This document shows positions 23,082 to 31,823 of a stretch of DNA of 64,000 nucleotides, one piece after another. The stretch is from Flavimaribacter sp024343425 (lineage in GTDB: Bacteria > Pseudomonadota > Alphaproteobacteria > Rhizobiales > Rhizobiaceae). Within the stretch, counting starts at the first letter, position 1. Each line of letters opens with the position of its first letter. Below the pieces are notes generated by a model. It ran no database searches. It was not told where the DNA came from and saw only the letters and a list, made by a program, of their open reading frames with translations. The position numbers were made by a program, and so were the translations under genes. The stretch is taken from positions 5,270,001-5,334,000 of the forward strand of contig OZ245773.1 of NCBI GenBank assembly GCA_965227645.1, given 5' to 3'.

Positions 23082-23966
23082 CTATTCGTCAAGCGGCAGG
23101 GCGCGTAGGGCCTCATATAAGTAATCCATGGTCCTGCGAATGCGTCGGCTTGTTCGCAGTTCCCTGTGAGAGGCAAGCCACAACGGCAGCGAAGGTATCC
23201 GGATTTCCGGCAAAATGCGGATCAGCTCCGGACAGTTTTTTGCAATAAATTGCGCGATGAAGCCGATCGCAGCGCCGCTTTTGACAAGTTCGACGTAGGC
23301 GATCTGGTGATCAGTGCGAATAGTGAAGTCGTTTCGCTGAGCCTTGAACCCCAGGCGCGTCATGCTGCCGATAATCAAATCGGAGCGATCCATGCCAATG
23401 ACCCGGTGCGCCAAAAGCGCATCGGGAGATTTCGGGACGCCGTCTCGGCGGGCAAGCTCCCGGTGCATGTAAACGCCAATGCCCATGTCGTTGACCTTGC
23501 GTGCAATCACGTCGTTCTGGTCAGGCCTTACCATGCGTATGGCGATGTCGGCGTCGCGACTGAGCAGGTTCTCGACCGTGTTGCTCGGCGCGAGTTCGAT
23601 TTCAATGTCCGGTTCTGCCTGGGCGAAACCGGCGATAATCGGAGGCAGAATGAAAGTGGCGACCACTTCGCTGGCTGTAATACGTACAGTTCCACCGACA
23701 TTCTCCACTTTGCCGGCGGCCCGTAGCGCAAAGTGATCGGCGCCGCGGCGCATGTCCCTTGCATCGTCGATCAAGGACAATCCGGCCTCTGTCGGCGTCA
23801 TGCCATGCCGGCCGCGGGAAAACAGCGTTAAGCCGAGCTCGGCTTCAAGCGCGTCGATATGGCGGCCAATGGTCGGCTGGCTGACGTCAAGCTTCTCCGC
23901 CGCCAGCGCGAGCGTGCCATTCTCGGCGACCGCAAGAAAGCTGCGTATGAGATCCCAATCCAACAT
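23082..23966 (-). CDS. LysR-family transcriptional regulator
   Basis: The 294-residue regulator has an N-terminal winged helix (about 1-60; LDWDLIRSFLAVAENGTLALAAEKLDVSQPTIGRHI in pieces, with the SQPTIGRHI recognition helix) and a LysR substrate domain (about 90-290; TVRITASEVVATFILPPII). I use ATG 23966; an in-frame TTG one codon earlier is less likely. It is divergent from the dehydratase-like gene at 24067, with about 100 bases between the starts. An 8-bp inverted repeat at 23990-24024 fits LysR-type binding there, so that gene is its most probable target. The inducer is unknown. Confidence 0.92.
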   Translation of the reverse strand: MLDWDLIRSFLAVAENGTLALAAEKLDVSQPTIGRHIDALEAELGLTLFSRGRHGMTPTEAGLSLIDDARDMRRGADHFALRAAGKVENVGGTVRITASEVVATFILPPIIAGFAQAEPDIEIELAPSNTVENLLSRDADIAIRMVRPDQNDVIARKVNDMGIGVYMHRELARRDGVPKSPDALLAHRVIGMDRSDLIIGSMTRLGFKAQRNDFTIRTDHQIAYVELVKSGAAIGFIAQFIAKNCPELIRILPEIRIPSLPLWLASHRELRTSRRIRRTMDYLYEALRALPLDE

Positions 23967-23989
23967 CAATACAATAATGAATTATAGCT

Positions 23990-24024
23990 CTTCATTTCTG
24001 TCAATTTAAAAAACAAAAATGAAG
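23990..24024. promoter_or_regulatory. inverted repeat in the LysR divergent promoter
   Basis: CTTCATTT (23990-23997) and AAATGAAG (24017-24024) are perfect inverted 8-mers separated by 19 AT-rich bases, between the LysR gene and its divergent neighbour. Position and form suit a LysR recognition and activation site. The spacing is longer than the classic T-N11-A element, so half-sites could also be read within the AT-rich centre. Confidence 0.45.
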
Positions 24025-24066
24025 GAATATCTGTCGGGTGTTCGCAACCTCATCCGAAAGGAAAAC

Positions 24067-25044
24067 ATGATGACGACAGTCGCGATCCTCGGCGCCAACG
24101 GCCGTCTTTCGAATATAACGGCCCGCGCTTTCCAGAATGCCGGCTATCGTGTCGTTGCCGTGACGCGCAATGGCAAGGCGAAGGGACTTCCGGCGGATGT
24201 CGAACACCGCGCCGCCGATGCGCTTGACCGGCAGGCGCTGATCCGCGCCACCGCAGGCGCAGACATCATCTTCAATGGTCTCAATCCGCTTTATCCTGAT
24301 TGGCTCCGGAAAGTCATTCCGATGGGGGAAAACGTGATGGCCGCCGCCTGCGCCCACGGTTCACAGCATATCTTTGCTGGCAACCTCTACAATTACGGTC
24401 GCTCCATCCCGGCGACGATCGTCGATGATACGCCATTTGAGGACTCGACGCGCAAGGGCGCCATTCGCAACCGGGTCGAGGAACTGTTCGCCCGCGAGGC
24501 GGCTTCCTCGAATGTTCGGACGATCGTGCTGAGAGCCGGTGACTTCTACGGTGGCGGCGTACCGGGCTCTTGGTTCGACCTGATGCTCGCAGCACGGTTG
24601 AGCAAGGGCAGATTCACCCATCCCGGTTCTCTGGATCTCGTTCACAGTTGGGCCTATCTGCCCGACCTCGCCCGGGCTTTCGTGGCTTTGGCCGATCGCC
24701 GGGACGAGACGTCGTCCTACGAAGCATTCCTCTTCCACGGACACGCCATGACCGGCCATGACATGAAGGCGCATATAGAGGCGGCCATCGGCGAGGAACT
24801 GACCATTGCGAGTGTACCCTGGCTGCTGCTGCGACTGGGTGGCCTCTTCTCGCCGATGTTGAGAGAAGTGATCGAGATGAAATATCTCTGGGACAGACCG
24901 CACACGCTTGACGGCGGCAAGCTGGAGATGCTGATCGGCGCCGAGCCGCATACCAGACCGCAGGCGGCGGTCGCCGCCGCGTTGCGCGATCTCGGACTCC
25001 TGCGGACAGGCGGCGGAAGCTATCCGGTGGCCGAAGCAGCGTGA
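24067..25044 (+). CDS. NAD(P)-binding epimerase/dehydratase-family protein
   Basis: The 325-residue protein is an extended short-chain dehydrogenase-like enzyme. It begins MMTTVAILGANGRLSNITA, with the Rossmann motif GANGRLS, and continues with AADALDRQAL, ADIIFNGLNP and RAGDFYGGG. The last is typical of NAD-dependent epimerase/dehydratases. The YxxxK-like pair of classical members is not obvious (NLYNYGRSI is the nearest), so catalysis is uncertain. ATG 24067 is preceded by AAAGGAAAA; a further upstream ATG at 24019 lies inside the proposed regulator site. It is divergent from a LysR gene that probably controls it. The substrate is unknown. Confidence 0.8.
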   Translation: MMTTVAILGANGRLSNITARAFQNAGYRVVAVTRNGKAKGLPADVEHRAADALDRQALIRATAGADIIFNGLNPLYPDWLRKVIPMGENVMAAACAHGSQHIFAGNLYNYGRSIPATIVDDTPFEDSTRKGAIRNRVEELFAREAASSNVRTIVLRAGDFYGGGVPGSWFDLMLAARLSKGRFTHPGSLDLVHSWAYLPDLARAFVALADRRDETSSYEAFLFHGHAMTGHDMKAHIEAAIGEELTIASVPWLLLRLGGLFSPMLREVIEMKYLWDRPHTLDGGKLEMLIGAEPHTRPQAAVAAALRDLGLLRTGGGSYPVAEAA

Positions 25045-25154
25045 CGGCCGAATGCATTCTGGTCCGGCGGCGGTGAATTCTGTCGCCGGATTGTTGACAT
25101 CCAGCTCCGAATGGCCCACCTCACCGATAGAAATCGGGTTTTCGGACAGAAACG

Positions 25155-26405
25155 ATGGATTCCTATTACGCAGAGGTTTTTGAACGCCGCCAGTCGACGG
25201 GCGTTGACGTCGGCGGCGTGGTGGTTGGCGGATCGAACCCGATCGTCGTCCAGTCAATGACCAATACGGATACGGCGGACGTGGATTCGACGGTCGCGCA
25301 GGTCGCCGCCCTTCACAAGGCGGGTTCGGAAATCGTCCGCATTACGGTCGATAGAGACGAAAGCGCCGCCGCCGTGCCGCGCATACGCGACCGTTTGATG
25401 CGGCTCGGCGTCGACGTGCCTCTCATCGGCGACTTTCATTACATTGGCCATAAATTGCTCGCCGACCATCCCGCCTGCGCGGAGGCGCTCGCGAAATACC
25501 GCATCAATCCGGGTAACGTCGGCTTCAAGGACAAAAAGGACAAGCAATTCGCCGCGATCATCGAAATGGCGATGCGTTACGACAAACCTGTGCGGATCGG
25601 CGTCAACTGGGGTTCGCTCGACCAGGCTCTGCTTACGCGGCTGATGGATGAAAACCAGGAGCGAGGCGGCCCGATGAGCGCGCAGGAGGTCATGCGCGAG
25701 GCGGTTGTCCAGTCGGCCCTGCTTTCGGCCGAACTCGCCGAGGAGTTGGGGCTTGGGCGCGACCGGATCATACTGTCGGCCAAGGTCAGCCAGGTCCAGG
25801 ACCTGATCGCCGTCTATGCCGAGCTGGCGAAGCGCTCGACCCACGCCCTGCATCTGGGTCTGACTGAGGCTGGCATGGGCACGAAGGGGATCGTTGCTTC
25901 GTCTGCGGCGCTCGCCATCCTGATGCAGCAGGGCATTGGCGACACGATCCGCATTTCCCTGACGCCGGAACCCGGCGGCGACCGCACCCGCGAGGTGCAG
26001 GTGGCTCAGGAGCTTCTGCAGGTCATGGGATTTCGTCAGTTCGTTCCCATCGTTGCGGCCTGTCCGGGCTGCGGCCGGACCACCTCGACGGTGTTTCAGG
26101 AGCTTGCGCAGAAAATTCAGGAAGACATTCGCCGCAACATGCCGGTCTGGAGGGAGAAATATCCAGGCGTCGAAGCGTTGAACGTCGCGGTGATGGGCTG
26201 CATCGTCAACGGTCCGGGCGAATCAAAACACGCCGATATAGGCATTTCTCTTCCCGGCACCGGCGAAACGCCTGCTGCGCCAGTCTTCGTAGACGGGCAA
26301 AAGGTCAAGACGTTGCGCGGCGCAAACATTGCGGCGGAGTTCGAGGCGATGGTGGGCGACTACATCGAAAACCGCTTCGGACAAAACGTCGAAGCCGCCG
26401 AGTAG
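25155..26405 (+). CDS. ispG: 4-hydroxy-3-methylbut-2-en-1-yl diphosphate synthase (GcpE)
   Basis: IspG is the penultimate step of the MEP isoprenoid pathway and is an iron-sulfur enzyme. The 416-residue protein has the TIM-barrel domain (about 1-290; GGSNPIVVQSMTNTDT, LIGDFHYIGHKLL, YRINPGNVGFKDKK) and the cluster domain with ligands Cys303, Cys306, Cys349 and Glu356 (AACPGCGRTTS; MGCIVNGPGESKHADIG). It is complete and standard in length for proteobacteria. It converges on ispA, whose product uses the IPP/DMAPP made by this pathway; eight bases separate the two ends. Confidence 0.97.
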   Translation: MDSYYAEVFERRQSTGVDVGGVVVGGSNPIVVQSMTNTDTADVDSTVAQVAALHKAGSEIVRITVDRDESAAAVPRIRDRLMRLGVDVPLIGDFHYIGHKLLADHPACAEALAKYRINPGNVGFKDKKDKQFAAIIEMAMRYDKPVRIGVNWGSLDQALLTRLMDENQERGGPMSAQEVMREAVVQSALLSAELAEELGLGRDRIILSAKVSQVQDLIAVYAELAKRSTHALHLGLTEAGMGTKGIVASSAALAILMQQGIGDTIRISLTPEPGGDRTREVQVAQELLQVMGFRQFVPIVAACPGCGRTTSTVFQELAQKIQEDIRRNMPVWREKYPGVEALNVAVMGCIVNGPGESKHADIGISLPGTGETPAAPVFVDGQKVKTLRGANIAAEFEAMVGDYIENRFGQNVEAAE

Positions 26406-26412
26406 ATCGGTT

Positions 26413-27327
26413 TCAGCTTTCGCGGTCGGCGATGAAACTGGCTGTCTGTCGCAGGACGTCGGCGCGATCGCCAAAGGGCTCAAGCAGGGCGCAGGCCTCT
26501 CCCACCAATCCGTCAAGCCGGTTGCGGGCCCAATCCACGCCATGCAGGCTAACAAGCGTGCCTTTGCCGCGTGCTGCGTCCTTGCCGGTCGCTTTGCCCA
26601 TCTGGCTTGCGTCCGAGGTGACGTCCAGCAGGTCGTCGGCAAGCTGGAAAGCAAGGCCAATCATCTCGCCGAAGCGCTTCAGGCGGTCGCGTTCCCTTTC
26701 CGATGCATTGCCGACGATCGCGCCGGCCTCGCAGGCATATCGCAGCAGCGCGCCGGTCTTCATCGATTGAAGCCGGATGATCCCGGCTTCACCCGGCGCA
26801 GAATTTTCGGCGTCGAGGTCAAGAACCTGTCCTCCCGCCATGCCGCCGATCCCCGCAGCCTGCGCAAGCCCAAGCACCAGCGCGGCCTTGCGACCATCGT
26901 CCAGCCCGGACTGCGGTCGGGCAAGAACATCGAAAGCCAAAGTCAGCAGGGAATCGCCGGCGAGTATTGCCGTTGCCTCGTCGAAGGCGATGTGCACGGT
27001 CGGCTTACCGCGTCTCAAATCGTCGTCATCCATCGCCGGTAGATCATCGTGGATCAGCGAATAGCAATGTATAAGCTCCAGCGCCGCGCCCGTCGCCAGC
27101 GCCGCCTCCATATCCGCGTCGAAGATACGCGCCGCCTCGATGACCAGGAAAGGCCGGATGCGTTTGCCGCCGTTGAGAACTCCATGACGCATGGCCGCAA
27201 GCAGTTTCGGCGGACGAGTGATTTCCTCCCCGGCGCAATCTGGCGAGAGCAACCGGTCAAGCACGGCTTCGACCTCGGCGGCCCGCTGGGTCAAAAGTCC
27301 GCTGAAATTTTTCGATGCGTCGTTCAT
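26413..27327 (-). CDS. ispA: farnesyl-diphosphate-type polyprenyl synthetase
   Basis: This short-chain prenyl transferase condenses IPP with allylic diphosphates. The 304-residue form starting MNDASKNFSG carries the first aspartate-rich motif (HDDLPAMDDDDLRRG) and the second (AFQLADDLLD). It also has GGKRIRPFL for the diphosphate and GGQVLDLDAE. The extra residues and layout fit bacterial FPP synthase (IspA), though a geranylgeranyl synthase cannot be excluded from sequence alone. The reading frame extends 16 codons further to an upstream ATG at 27375; I prefer 27327, where family similarity begins, but neither start has a strong ribosome-binding site. It is divergent from mtgA. Confidence 0.92.
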   Translation of the reverse strand: MNDASKNFSGLLTQRAAEVEAVLDRLLSPDCAGEEITRPPKLLAAMRHGVLNGGKRIRPFLVIEAARIFDADMEAALATGAALELIHCYSLIHDDLPAMDDDDLRRGKPTVHIAFDEATAILAGDSLLTLAFDVLARPQSGLDDGRKAALVLGLAQAAGIGGMAGGQVLDLDAENSAPGEAGIIRLQSMKTGALLRYACEAGAIVGNASERERDRLKRFGEMIGLAFQLADDLLDVTSDASQMGKATGKDAARGKGTLVSLHGVDWARNRLDGLVGEACALLEPFGDRADVLRQTASFIADRES

Positions 27328-27468
27328 GGCCGGCTTATTGACATGGCCAGTCACCGTCGGCAAGCCACAGGACACTCGTATCGACGTGCGGACTGTTATC
27401 GTGTCGCAGGATGTGCTTTAGAAAGTTTGGCGCATGCGGTGTTCACGAAAACGGCGGCAAAGGCGAAG

Positions 27469-28176
27469 ATGACGACCAGCAAACCCAGATCCTGGGTCCG
27501 GAAAGCGCTTCGGTGGATATTTGCTGTCGTCGTCGCCTGGGGCGTTCTGGTCGCCGCCCTCATAGCGCTCTATCGAGCTCCCGCCGTTCACCCGCTTTCC
27601 ACCCTGATGCTGCGCGATGTTGTTTTATTGCGTGGGTACGACCGCCAATGGGTGGATTTCGAGGATATTTCCCCGGCTCTCGTTCAGTCAGTCATGATGT
27701 CGGAAGATGGTCAGTTTTGCGCCCATGGCGGCGTAGACTGGAGCGCTCTCGACAGCGTGATCGACAATGCTCTCGAGGGTGAGCGAACCCGCGGCGCCAG
27801 CACGATCGCCATGCAGACAGTGAAGAACCTTTATCTGTGGTCCAGCCGGTCCTATGTCCGCAAGCTGCTTGAAGTTCCGCTCGCCATGACGGTCGATGCG
27901 GTCTGGTCGAAACGCAGGACGATGGAAATCTACCTGAACATCGCCCAATGGGGGCCTGACCTTTACGGGATCGGCGCAGCCTCCGAACGGTATTTCGGCG
28001 TATCGGCCGCCCAGCTGTCACGGCGGCAGGCTGCCTATCTTGCGGTCGCGCTTCCAAATCCGATCGAACGTAATCCGGCGAAGCCGTCGAGCGGCATGAC
28101 CCGCCTTGCAGGCATTGTCGAGAAACGGGCCGCGCAATCAGGCGCATATATCAAATGTCTTGATGAGGCCGGTTAA
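27469..28176 (+). CDS. mtgA: monofunctional peptidoglycan glycosyltransferase
   Basis: The enzyme polymerises lipid II into glycan strands. The 235-residue protein has one N-terminal transmembrane helix (about 16-36) and a GT51 domain. That domain carries the catalytic glutamate in MMSEDGQFCAHGGVDW, the block GASTIAMQTVKNLYLW, RKLLEVPLAMTVDAVWSKRRT, and EIYLNIAQWGPDLYGIGAASERYF. It has no transpeptidase domain, and the length is normal for MtgA. ATG 27469 is preceded by AAAGG at seven bases; a GTG at 27439 is an alternative. The long open frame upstream is antisense to ispA and is not part of the gene. Confidence 0.93.
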   Translation: MTTSKPRSWVRKALRWIFAVVVAWGVLVAALIALYRAPAVHPLSTLMLRDVVLLRGYDRQWVDFEDISPALVQSVMMSEDGQFCAHGGVDWSALDSVIDNALEGERTRGASTIAMQTVKNLYLWSSRSYVRKLLEVPLAMTVDAVWSKRRTMEIYLNIAQWGPDLYGIGAASERYFGVSAAQLSRRQAAYLAVALPNPIERNPAKPSSGMTRLAGIVEKRAAQSGAYIKCLDEAG

Positions 28177-28247
28177 TATTATTGGTTGGTCGGCGCATAG
28201 GCGTCGCGATAGAATCAACCACAGGCTTTTCGGTTGCAGGACCTACG

Positions 28248-28973
28248 ATGCAGACAGACACAGCGATCGCAGCGCTGCGCGCCTATAGCGCGTCAGACAA
28301 GTCAGGTCCGACCCGGCATTTCGGAACCCGTTTCGACAGCGAGGGCAATTTCCTGAATGAACCGGGCAATACAATCGTCAGCCATGTAACCCAAGGATCG
28401 GCGACGCAAGCTGCTCTCGTCGAAGTCCGCACGCGGCTGATGGAACTTCCCTTTGCGCATCACTTCTCGTTTACTCCGGTTTCGAGCCTTCACATGACTC
28501 TTGCCCAGGGTGTTATCGAATTCCGGCGCAAGGATAAATTCTGGCCGGACGGGGTCGATCATGACGCCGATATCGGAGGCATCACGGACCTCTATTGCGA
28601 TCGTCTGATGACATTTCCGGATGTCGGCGCATTCCGCACACGGGCGGTGGCGGTGACGCCGCTTGGCGTCACTCTCGCCGGAGCGACCGGGCAGGACGAG
28701 TCAACGCTTCGTTGCTGGCGCGACGAACTTTGCGAGCCGCTCGGCTTCCGGCATCCGGACCATGACGACTACGTGTTCCACATAACGCTCGCCTATCTCA
28801 TAGACTGGCTGCCTGAGGAGGCGCTGCCTGTCTATGCCGGGGCGTTGGCCGACTGCACGGCGCTGTTGCAGGCAAGGGCGCCGACACTGGATCTTGATGA
28901 TCCATATCTTTGCAGCTTCGAGGACATGAACCACTTCGAGCCGCTGCTCAATCTCAGGCGCGCAGACAGGTAG
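28248..28973 (+). CDS. DUF1868 / 2H-phosphoesterase-superfamily protein
   Basis: The 241-residue protein matches the DUF1868 family, related to RNA ligase/cyclic-phosphodiesterase 2H proteins. Two H-x-T motifs about 150 residues apart are visible, SSLHMTLAQGVIEF and YVFHITLAYLIDWL; these are the catalytic pairs of the superfamily. The N-terminal FGTRFDSEGNFLNEPGNT block is characteristic. Members are presumed to act on 2',3'-cyclic or related nucleotide phosphodiesters; the physiological substrate is unknown. ATG 28248 has AGGA eight bases upstream; a longer frame from 28182 begins with an unrelated leader. The GST gene follows after six bases, probably cotranscribed. Confidence 0.82.
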   Translation: MQTDTAIAALRAYSASDKSGPTRHFGTRFDSEGNFLNEPGNTIVSHVTQGSATQAALVEVRTRLMELPFAHHFSFTPVSSLHMTLAQGVIEFRRKDKFWPDGVDHDADIGGITDLYCDRLMTFPDVGAFRTRAVAVTPLGVTLAGATGQDESTLRCWRDELCEPLGFRHPDHDDYVFHITLAYLIDWLPEEALPVYAGALADCTALLQARAPTLDLDDPYLCSFEDMNHFEPLLNLRRADR

Positions 28974-28979
28974 CAAGCA

Positions 28980-29627
28980 ATGGTCGATCTTACTCTCTAC
29001 ATTGGTAACAAGAACTATTCGTCCTGGTCCTTCCGACCGTGGATCGCAATGCGTCACTTCGATATCCCGTTCGATGAAGAACTGGTTCCGTTCGACTTCG
29101 CAGCGGGCAATCCGGCTTTCGCAGCCTTTTCGCCGACCAACCGGGTGCCGGTGCTCAAGCATGGCGATCTGACTGTCTGGGAAAGTCTTGCCATACTGGA
29201 GTATCTCGCCGATCAGTACCCGGAAAAGCAGCTCTGGCCAGCCCGGCCCGATATACGCGCGCAGGCGCGCTCCGTCAGCGCTGAAATGCTCGGTGGATTT
29301 TCCGCCTTGCGGTCCGAATGTCCGATGAACATGCGTCGCGAGCCTGCTGTTCTCGAAATATCAGAGGCCGCCAAGCGTGACGTGGCGCGAGTAGAGCAGA
29401 TTTGGCGCGAGTGTATCGAGGCCCATGGCGGACCCCATCTGTTCGGCGACTTCTCGATTGCTGACGCCATGTATGCGCCGGTCGTCAACCGGCTTGAAAT
29501 CTACATGCTTGCGGGCGATCCGGTGGCCCTTGACTACATGAAAACAATGAAGTCCCTGCCTGCATGGCGCGAATGGGAACTCGCCGGCAGGCAGGAGCCA
29601 TGGATCGTAGAAGAGGACGAGGTCTGA
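28980..29627 (+). CDS. glutathione S-transferase family protein
   Basis: The 215-residue protein has an N-terminal thioredoxin-like GST domain. YIGNKNYSSWSFRPWIAMRH carries the likely catalytic serines near residues 14-15. The glutathione-binding block NRVPVLKHGDLTVWESLAILEYL includes the invariant cis-proline and Glu-Ser pair. A helical C-terminal domain follows (about 90-205; FGDFSIADAMYAPVVNRLE). The double serine (SSWS) suggests a zeta- or beta-related class. The substrate is not evident. It lies six bases after the DUF1868 gene. Confidence 0.9.
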   Translation: MVDLTLYIGNKNYSSWSFRPWIAMRHFDIPFDEELVPFDFAAGNPAFAAFSPTNRVPVLKHGDLTVWESLAILEYLADQYPEKQLWPARPDIRAQARSVSAEMLGGFSALRSECPMNMRREPAVLEISEAAKRDVARVEQIWRECIEAHGGPHLFGDFSIADAMYAPVVNRLEIYMLAGDPVALDYMKTMKSLPAWREWELAGRQEPWIVEEDEV

Positions 29628-29791
29628 CACGTCCAGAGGAGATTCGCCGGCCTGCTTAAAAAAATGCGCGGCAATGCTGGTCAAACGGTAAAATCCGCTG
29701 TATAAGCCCGCCCAATTTCCGAGATTGACATGCGCTCGATCCGGCCGCATCGGCTGGAACCGGCGCATTGATCCATGAGTGGAGTAGTGAA

Positions 29792-29977
29792 ATGGCTGTA
29801 CCAAAGAGAAAAGTGACCCGCTCGAAGCGTGGCAATCGCCGCTCGACCGACGCTCTGGAGGCTCCGACCTATGTCGAGGACCAGACTTCCGGCGAACTGC
29901 GCCGTCCGCATCATATCGATCTGAAGACCGGCATGTATCGCGGTCGCCAGGTCTTGAAGGTTAAAGAAGACGCCTGA
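29792..29977 (+). CDS. rpmF: 50S ribosomal protein L32
   Basis: The 61-residue basic protein begins MAVPKRKVTRSKRGNRRSTD, the canonical L32 N-terminus, and ends with KTGMYRGRQVLKVK. The zinc-ribbon cysteines found in some L32 proteins are absent; this is the Cys-free alphaproteobacterial type, having SGELRRPHHIDLKTG instead. The true start is ATG 29792 with a GGAG-containing ribosome-binding region (GAGTGGAGTAG), not the in-frame ATG 24 bases earlier. A strong hairpin terminator follows at 30004. Confidence 0.97.
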   Translation: MAVPKRKVTRSKRGNRRSTDALEAPTYVEDQTSGELRRPHHIDLKTGMYRGRQVLKVKEDA

Positions 29978-30003
29978 CGCGGGCGTTAATCGCTGTTGAA
30001 AAT

Positions 30004-30027
30004 GGCCGGCTGCGCGCCGGCCCTTTT
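30004..30027 (+). terminator. intrinsic terminator of rpmF
   Basis: GGCCGGC and GCCGGCC form a perfect 7-bp stem around a TGCGC loop, followed by TTTT, 26 bases after the rpmF stop. Confidence 0.85.
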
Positions 30028-30148
30028 GTTGCTGGTCAAACCGGTTGGAACGTCTGGCCGCAATTCTGACACGGAATTTATTCTTCATATTCGGAACAAA
30101 TACTACTTTCCAGGAGTAGTATCCGGGTGTGATGAAGCAGGTTCCCAG

Positions 30149-30556
30149 ATGATTGCGACTATTCCACTGATGATCATTCCGCTGATCGCCTACAATGCTA
30201 TCCTGTTCGCGCCCGTGTTTGGTCAGGATTTCGGGGCGCTCACATCGACCATGTTCAGTCTGGAGATGTTATCCGGCGCTGTCTGGACGATGGATCTCTC
30301 GGCGCTGCTGATCGCCGGAGCGCTTGTTCTTTTATTCGTGGAAATACTGAAGGCGACCCGGACCGGCTCCTGGTCTCTTGTCGACCATCTGTTGTCGACG
30401 CTCGTCTTCATCGCATTTTTGATCGAGTTTCTCACCGTCAGGCAGGCGGCGACCGGAACCTTCTTTCTGCTCACGGCAATCGCGCTGATTGACCTGGTGG
30501 CCGGGTTCTCGGTCGCGATCCGGTCCGCCGGCCGCGATGTCGCAATCGGATTGTGA
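30149..30556 (+). CDS. conserved small membrane protein, four helices
   Basis: This is an unassigned 135-residue inner-membrane protein. Four hydrophobic segments are visible: about 2-24 (IATIPLMIIPLIAYNAILFA), 45-66 (MDLSALLIAGALVLLFVEIL), 76-96 and 100-120. A short polar turn KATRTGSWSLVDH separates the second and third. Similar compact proteins are common in rhizobial genomes, but I know of no function. The start at 30149 follows an AGG-containing region; a longer upstream frame reads through the rpmF terminator and is not credible. The neighbouring M20 gene is convergent, with six bases between them. Confidence 0.7.
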   Translation: MIATIPLMIIPLIAYNAILFAPVFGQDFGALTSTMFSLEMLSGAVWTMDLSALLIAGALVLLFVEILKATRTGSWSLVDHLLSTLVFIAFLIEFLTVRQAATGTFFLLTAIALIDLVAGFSVAIRSAGRDVAIGL

Positions 30557-30561
30557 CTTTT

Positions 30562-31725
30562 TCAGTTCGCCAGCGCAGATTCGGCCAGCCGCACCCAGTA
30601 TGACACGCCGTAGCTGATCGCCTCGTCGTTGAAATCATACTCCGGGTGATGCAGCTTCGCCGTATCGCCATTGCCAACAAAGATGAAGGCGCCCGGGCGG
30701 GCTTCCAGCATGAAGGAAAAATCTTCGCCGCCCATCGTCGGTTCGGTGTCCGTGTCGACCCGGTTTGCCCCTGTGATCTGCTCGGCTACGGAGATCGAAA
30801 AATCGGTCTGTTCGTCGTGATTGTAGGTCACGGGATAGCCGCGGTGGAAATGTATCGACGCCGAGGCGTCGTGTGAAGCGGCGATGCCGGTCGCGATTTG
30901 CTTGAGGCGATCCTCGGCCATCTTTCGAACGTCAGCGGACAGCGTCCGGATGGTGCCGCCCAGTTCTACTTCGGAGGGGATGACGTTATGCGTCGTGCCG
31001 GCCTGGAATTTCGTCACCGAAACGACGACGGAGTCGATCGGATTTGTGTTTCTAGAGGCGATCAACTGCAGGCTTGAGACGATCTGGGCGCCGATTGCGA
31101 TCGGATCAACCCCTTGATGCGGCATTGCGGCGTGACCGCCGCTCCCCCTGAGCTTGATTGTAAACTCATCGGTTGCAGCCATGATGGGGCCCTTGCGGAT
31201 CGCAAATTCTCCGACAGCAAGCCCCGGCATATTGTGCATGCCGTAAACTTCGGCGATGCCAAAGCGCTCCATCATGCCGTCATTGACCATTTCGCGACCG
31301 CCAGCGCCGCCTTCTTCCGCCGGCTGGAAAATGACAGCCACGGAACCGCTGAAATTGCGGGTTTCAGCGAGATATTTTGCGGCGCCCAGCAGCATGGCGG
31401 TGTGGCCGTCATGGCCGCAGGCGTGCATCTTGCCGGCGGTTTCGGAACTCCACGGTTTGCCCGTGGCTTCCGTGATCGGCAGCGCGTCCATATCAGCGCG
31501 CAGGCCGATAACCCGATTCCCGTCGCCCGATCCCTTGATAATGCCGACAACGCCAGTGCGCCCGATTCCGGTGATAACCTCGTCGCATCCGAACGACTTC
31601 AACTTCTCCGCGACGAAACCCGCAGTCTTGTGGACATCATAAAGCAGTTCAGGTTGCGTATGGAGGTGGCGGCGCCACTGAGAGATTTCTTCCTGCATTT
31701 CTGCGGCGCGATTCAATATCGGCAT
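30562..31725 (-). CDS. M20-family amidohydrolase (hippurate hydrolase-like)
   Basis: The 387-residue dinuclear metallopeptidase or amidohydrolase probably cleaves N-acyl amino acids. Metal-binding and catalytic blocks are MHACGHDGHTAMLLG (about residues 98-112), the catalytic glutamate pair in FQPAEEGGAGG, and the late TMGGEDFSFML. A dimerisation domain sits in the middle (about 180-290; GSGGHAAMPHQGVDPI). I start at ATG 31725 (MPILNRAAEM); the open frame extends much further, but the upstream part overlaps the divergent carboxypeptidase region and has no similarity to the family. Substrate choice among hippurate, IAA conjugates or acetyl-diaminopimelate is unresolved. Confidence 0.9.
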   Translation of the reverse strand: MPILNRAAEMQEEISQWRRHLHTQPELLYDVHKTAGFVAEKLKSFGCDEVITGIGRTGVVGIIKGSGDGNRVIGLRADMDALPITEATGKPWSSETAGKMHACGHDGHTAMLLGAAKYLAETRNFSGSVAVIFQPAEEGGAGGREMVNDGMMERFGIAEVYGMHNMPGLAVGEFAIRKGPIMAATDEFTIKLRGSGGHAAMPHQGVDPIAIGAQIVSSLQLIASRNTNPIDSVVVSVTKFQAGTTHNVIPSEVELGGTIRTLSADVRKMAEDRLKQIATGIAASHDASASIHFHRGYPVTYNHDEQTDFSISVAEQITGANRVDTDTEPTMGGEDFSFMLEARPGAFIFVGNGDTAKLHHPEYDFNDEAISYGVSYWVRLAESALAN

Positions 31726-31823
31726 TAATAATAACCTCGTTTTGTAGGTATTGGTTATTTTGCTATATGGCATATATGCCAGCTTGTCGGTACACACAAT
31801 TCGCATTCTGCGAGAGGTTCGAC

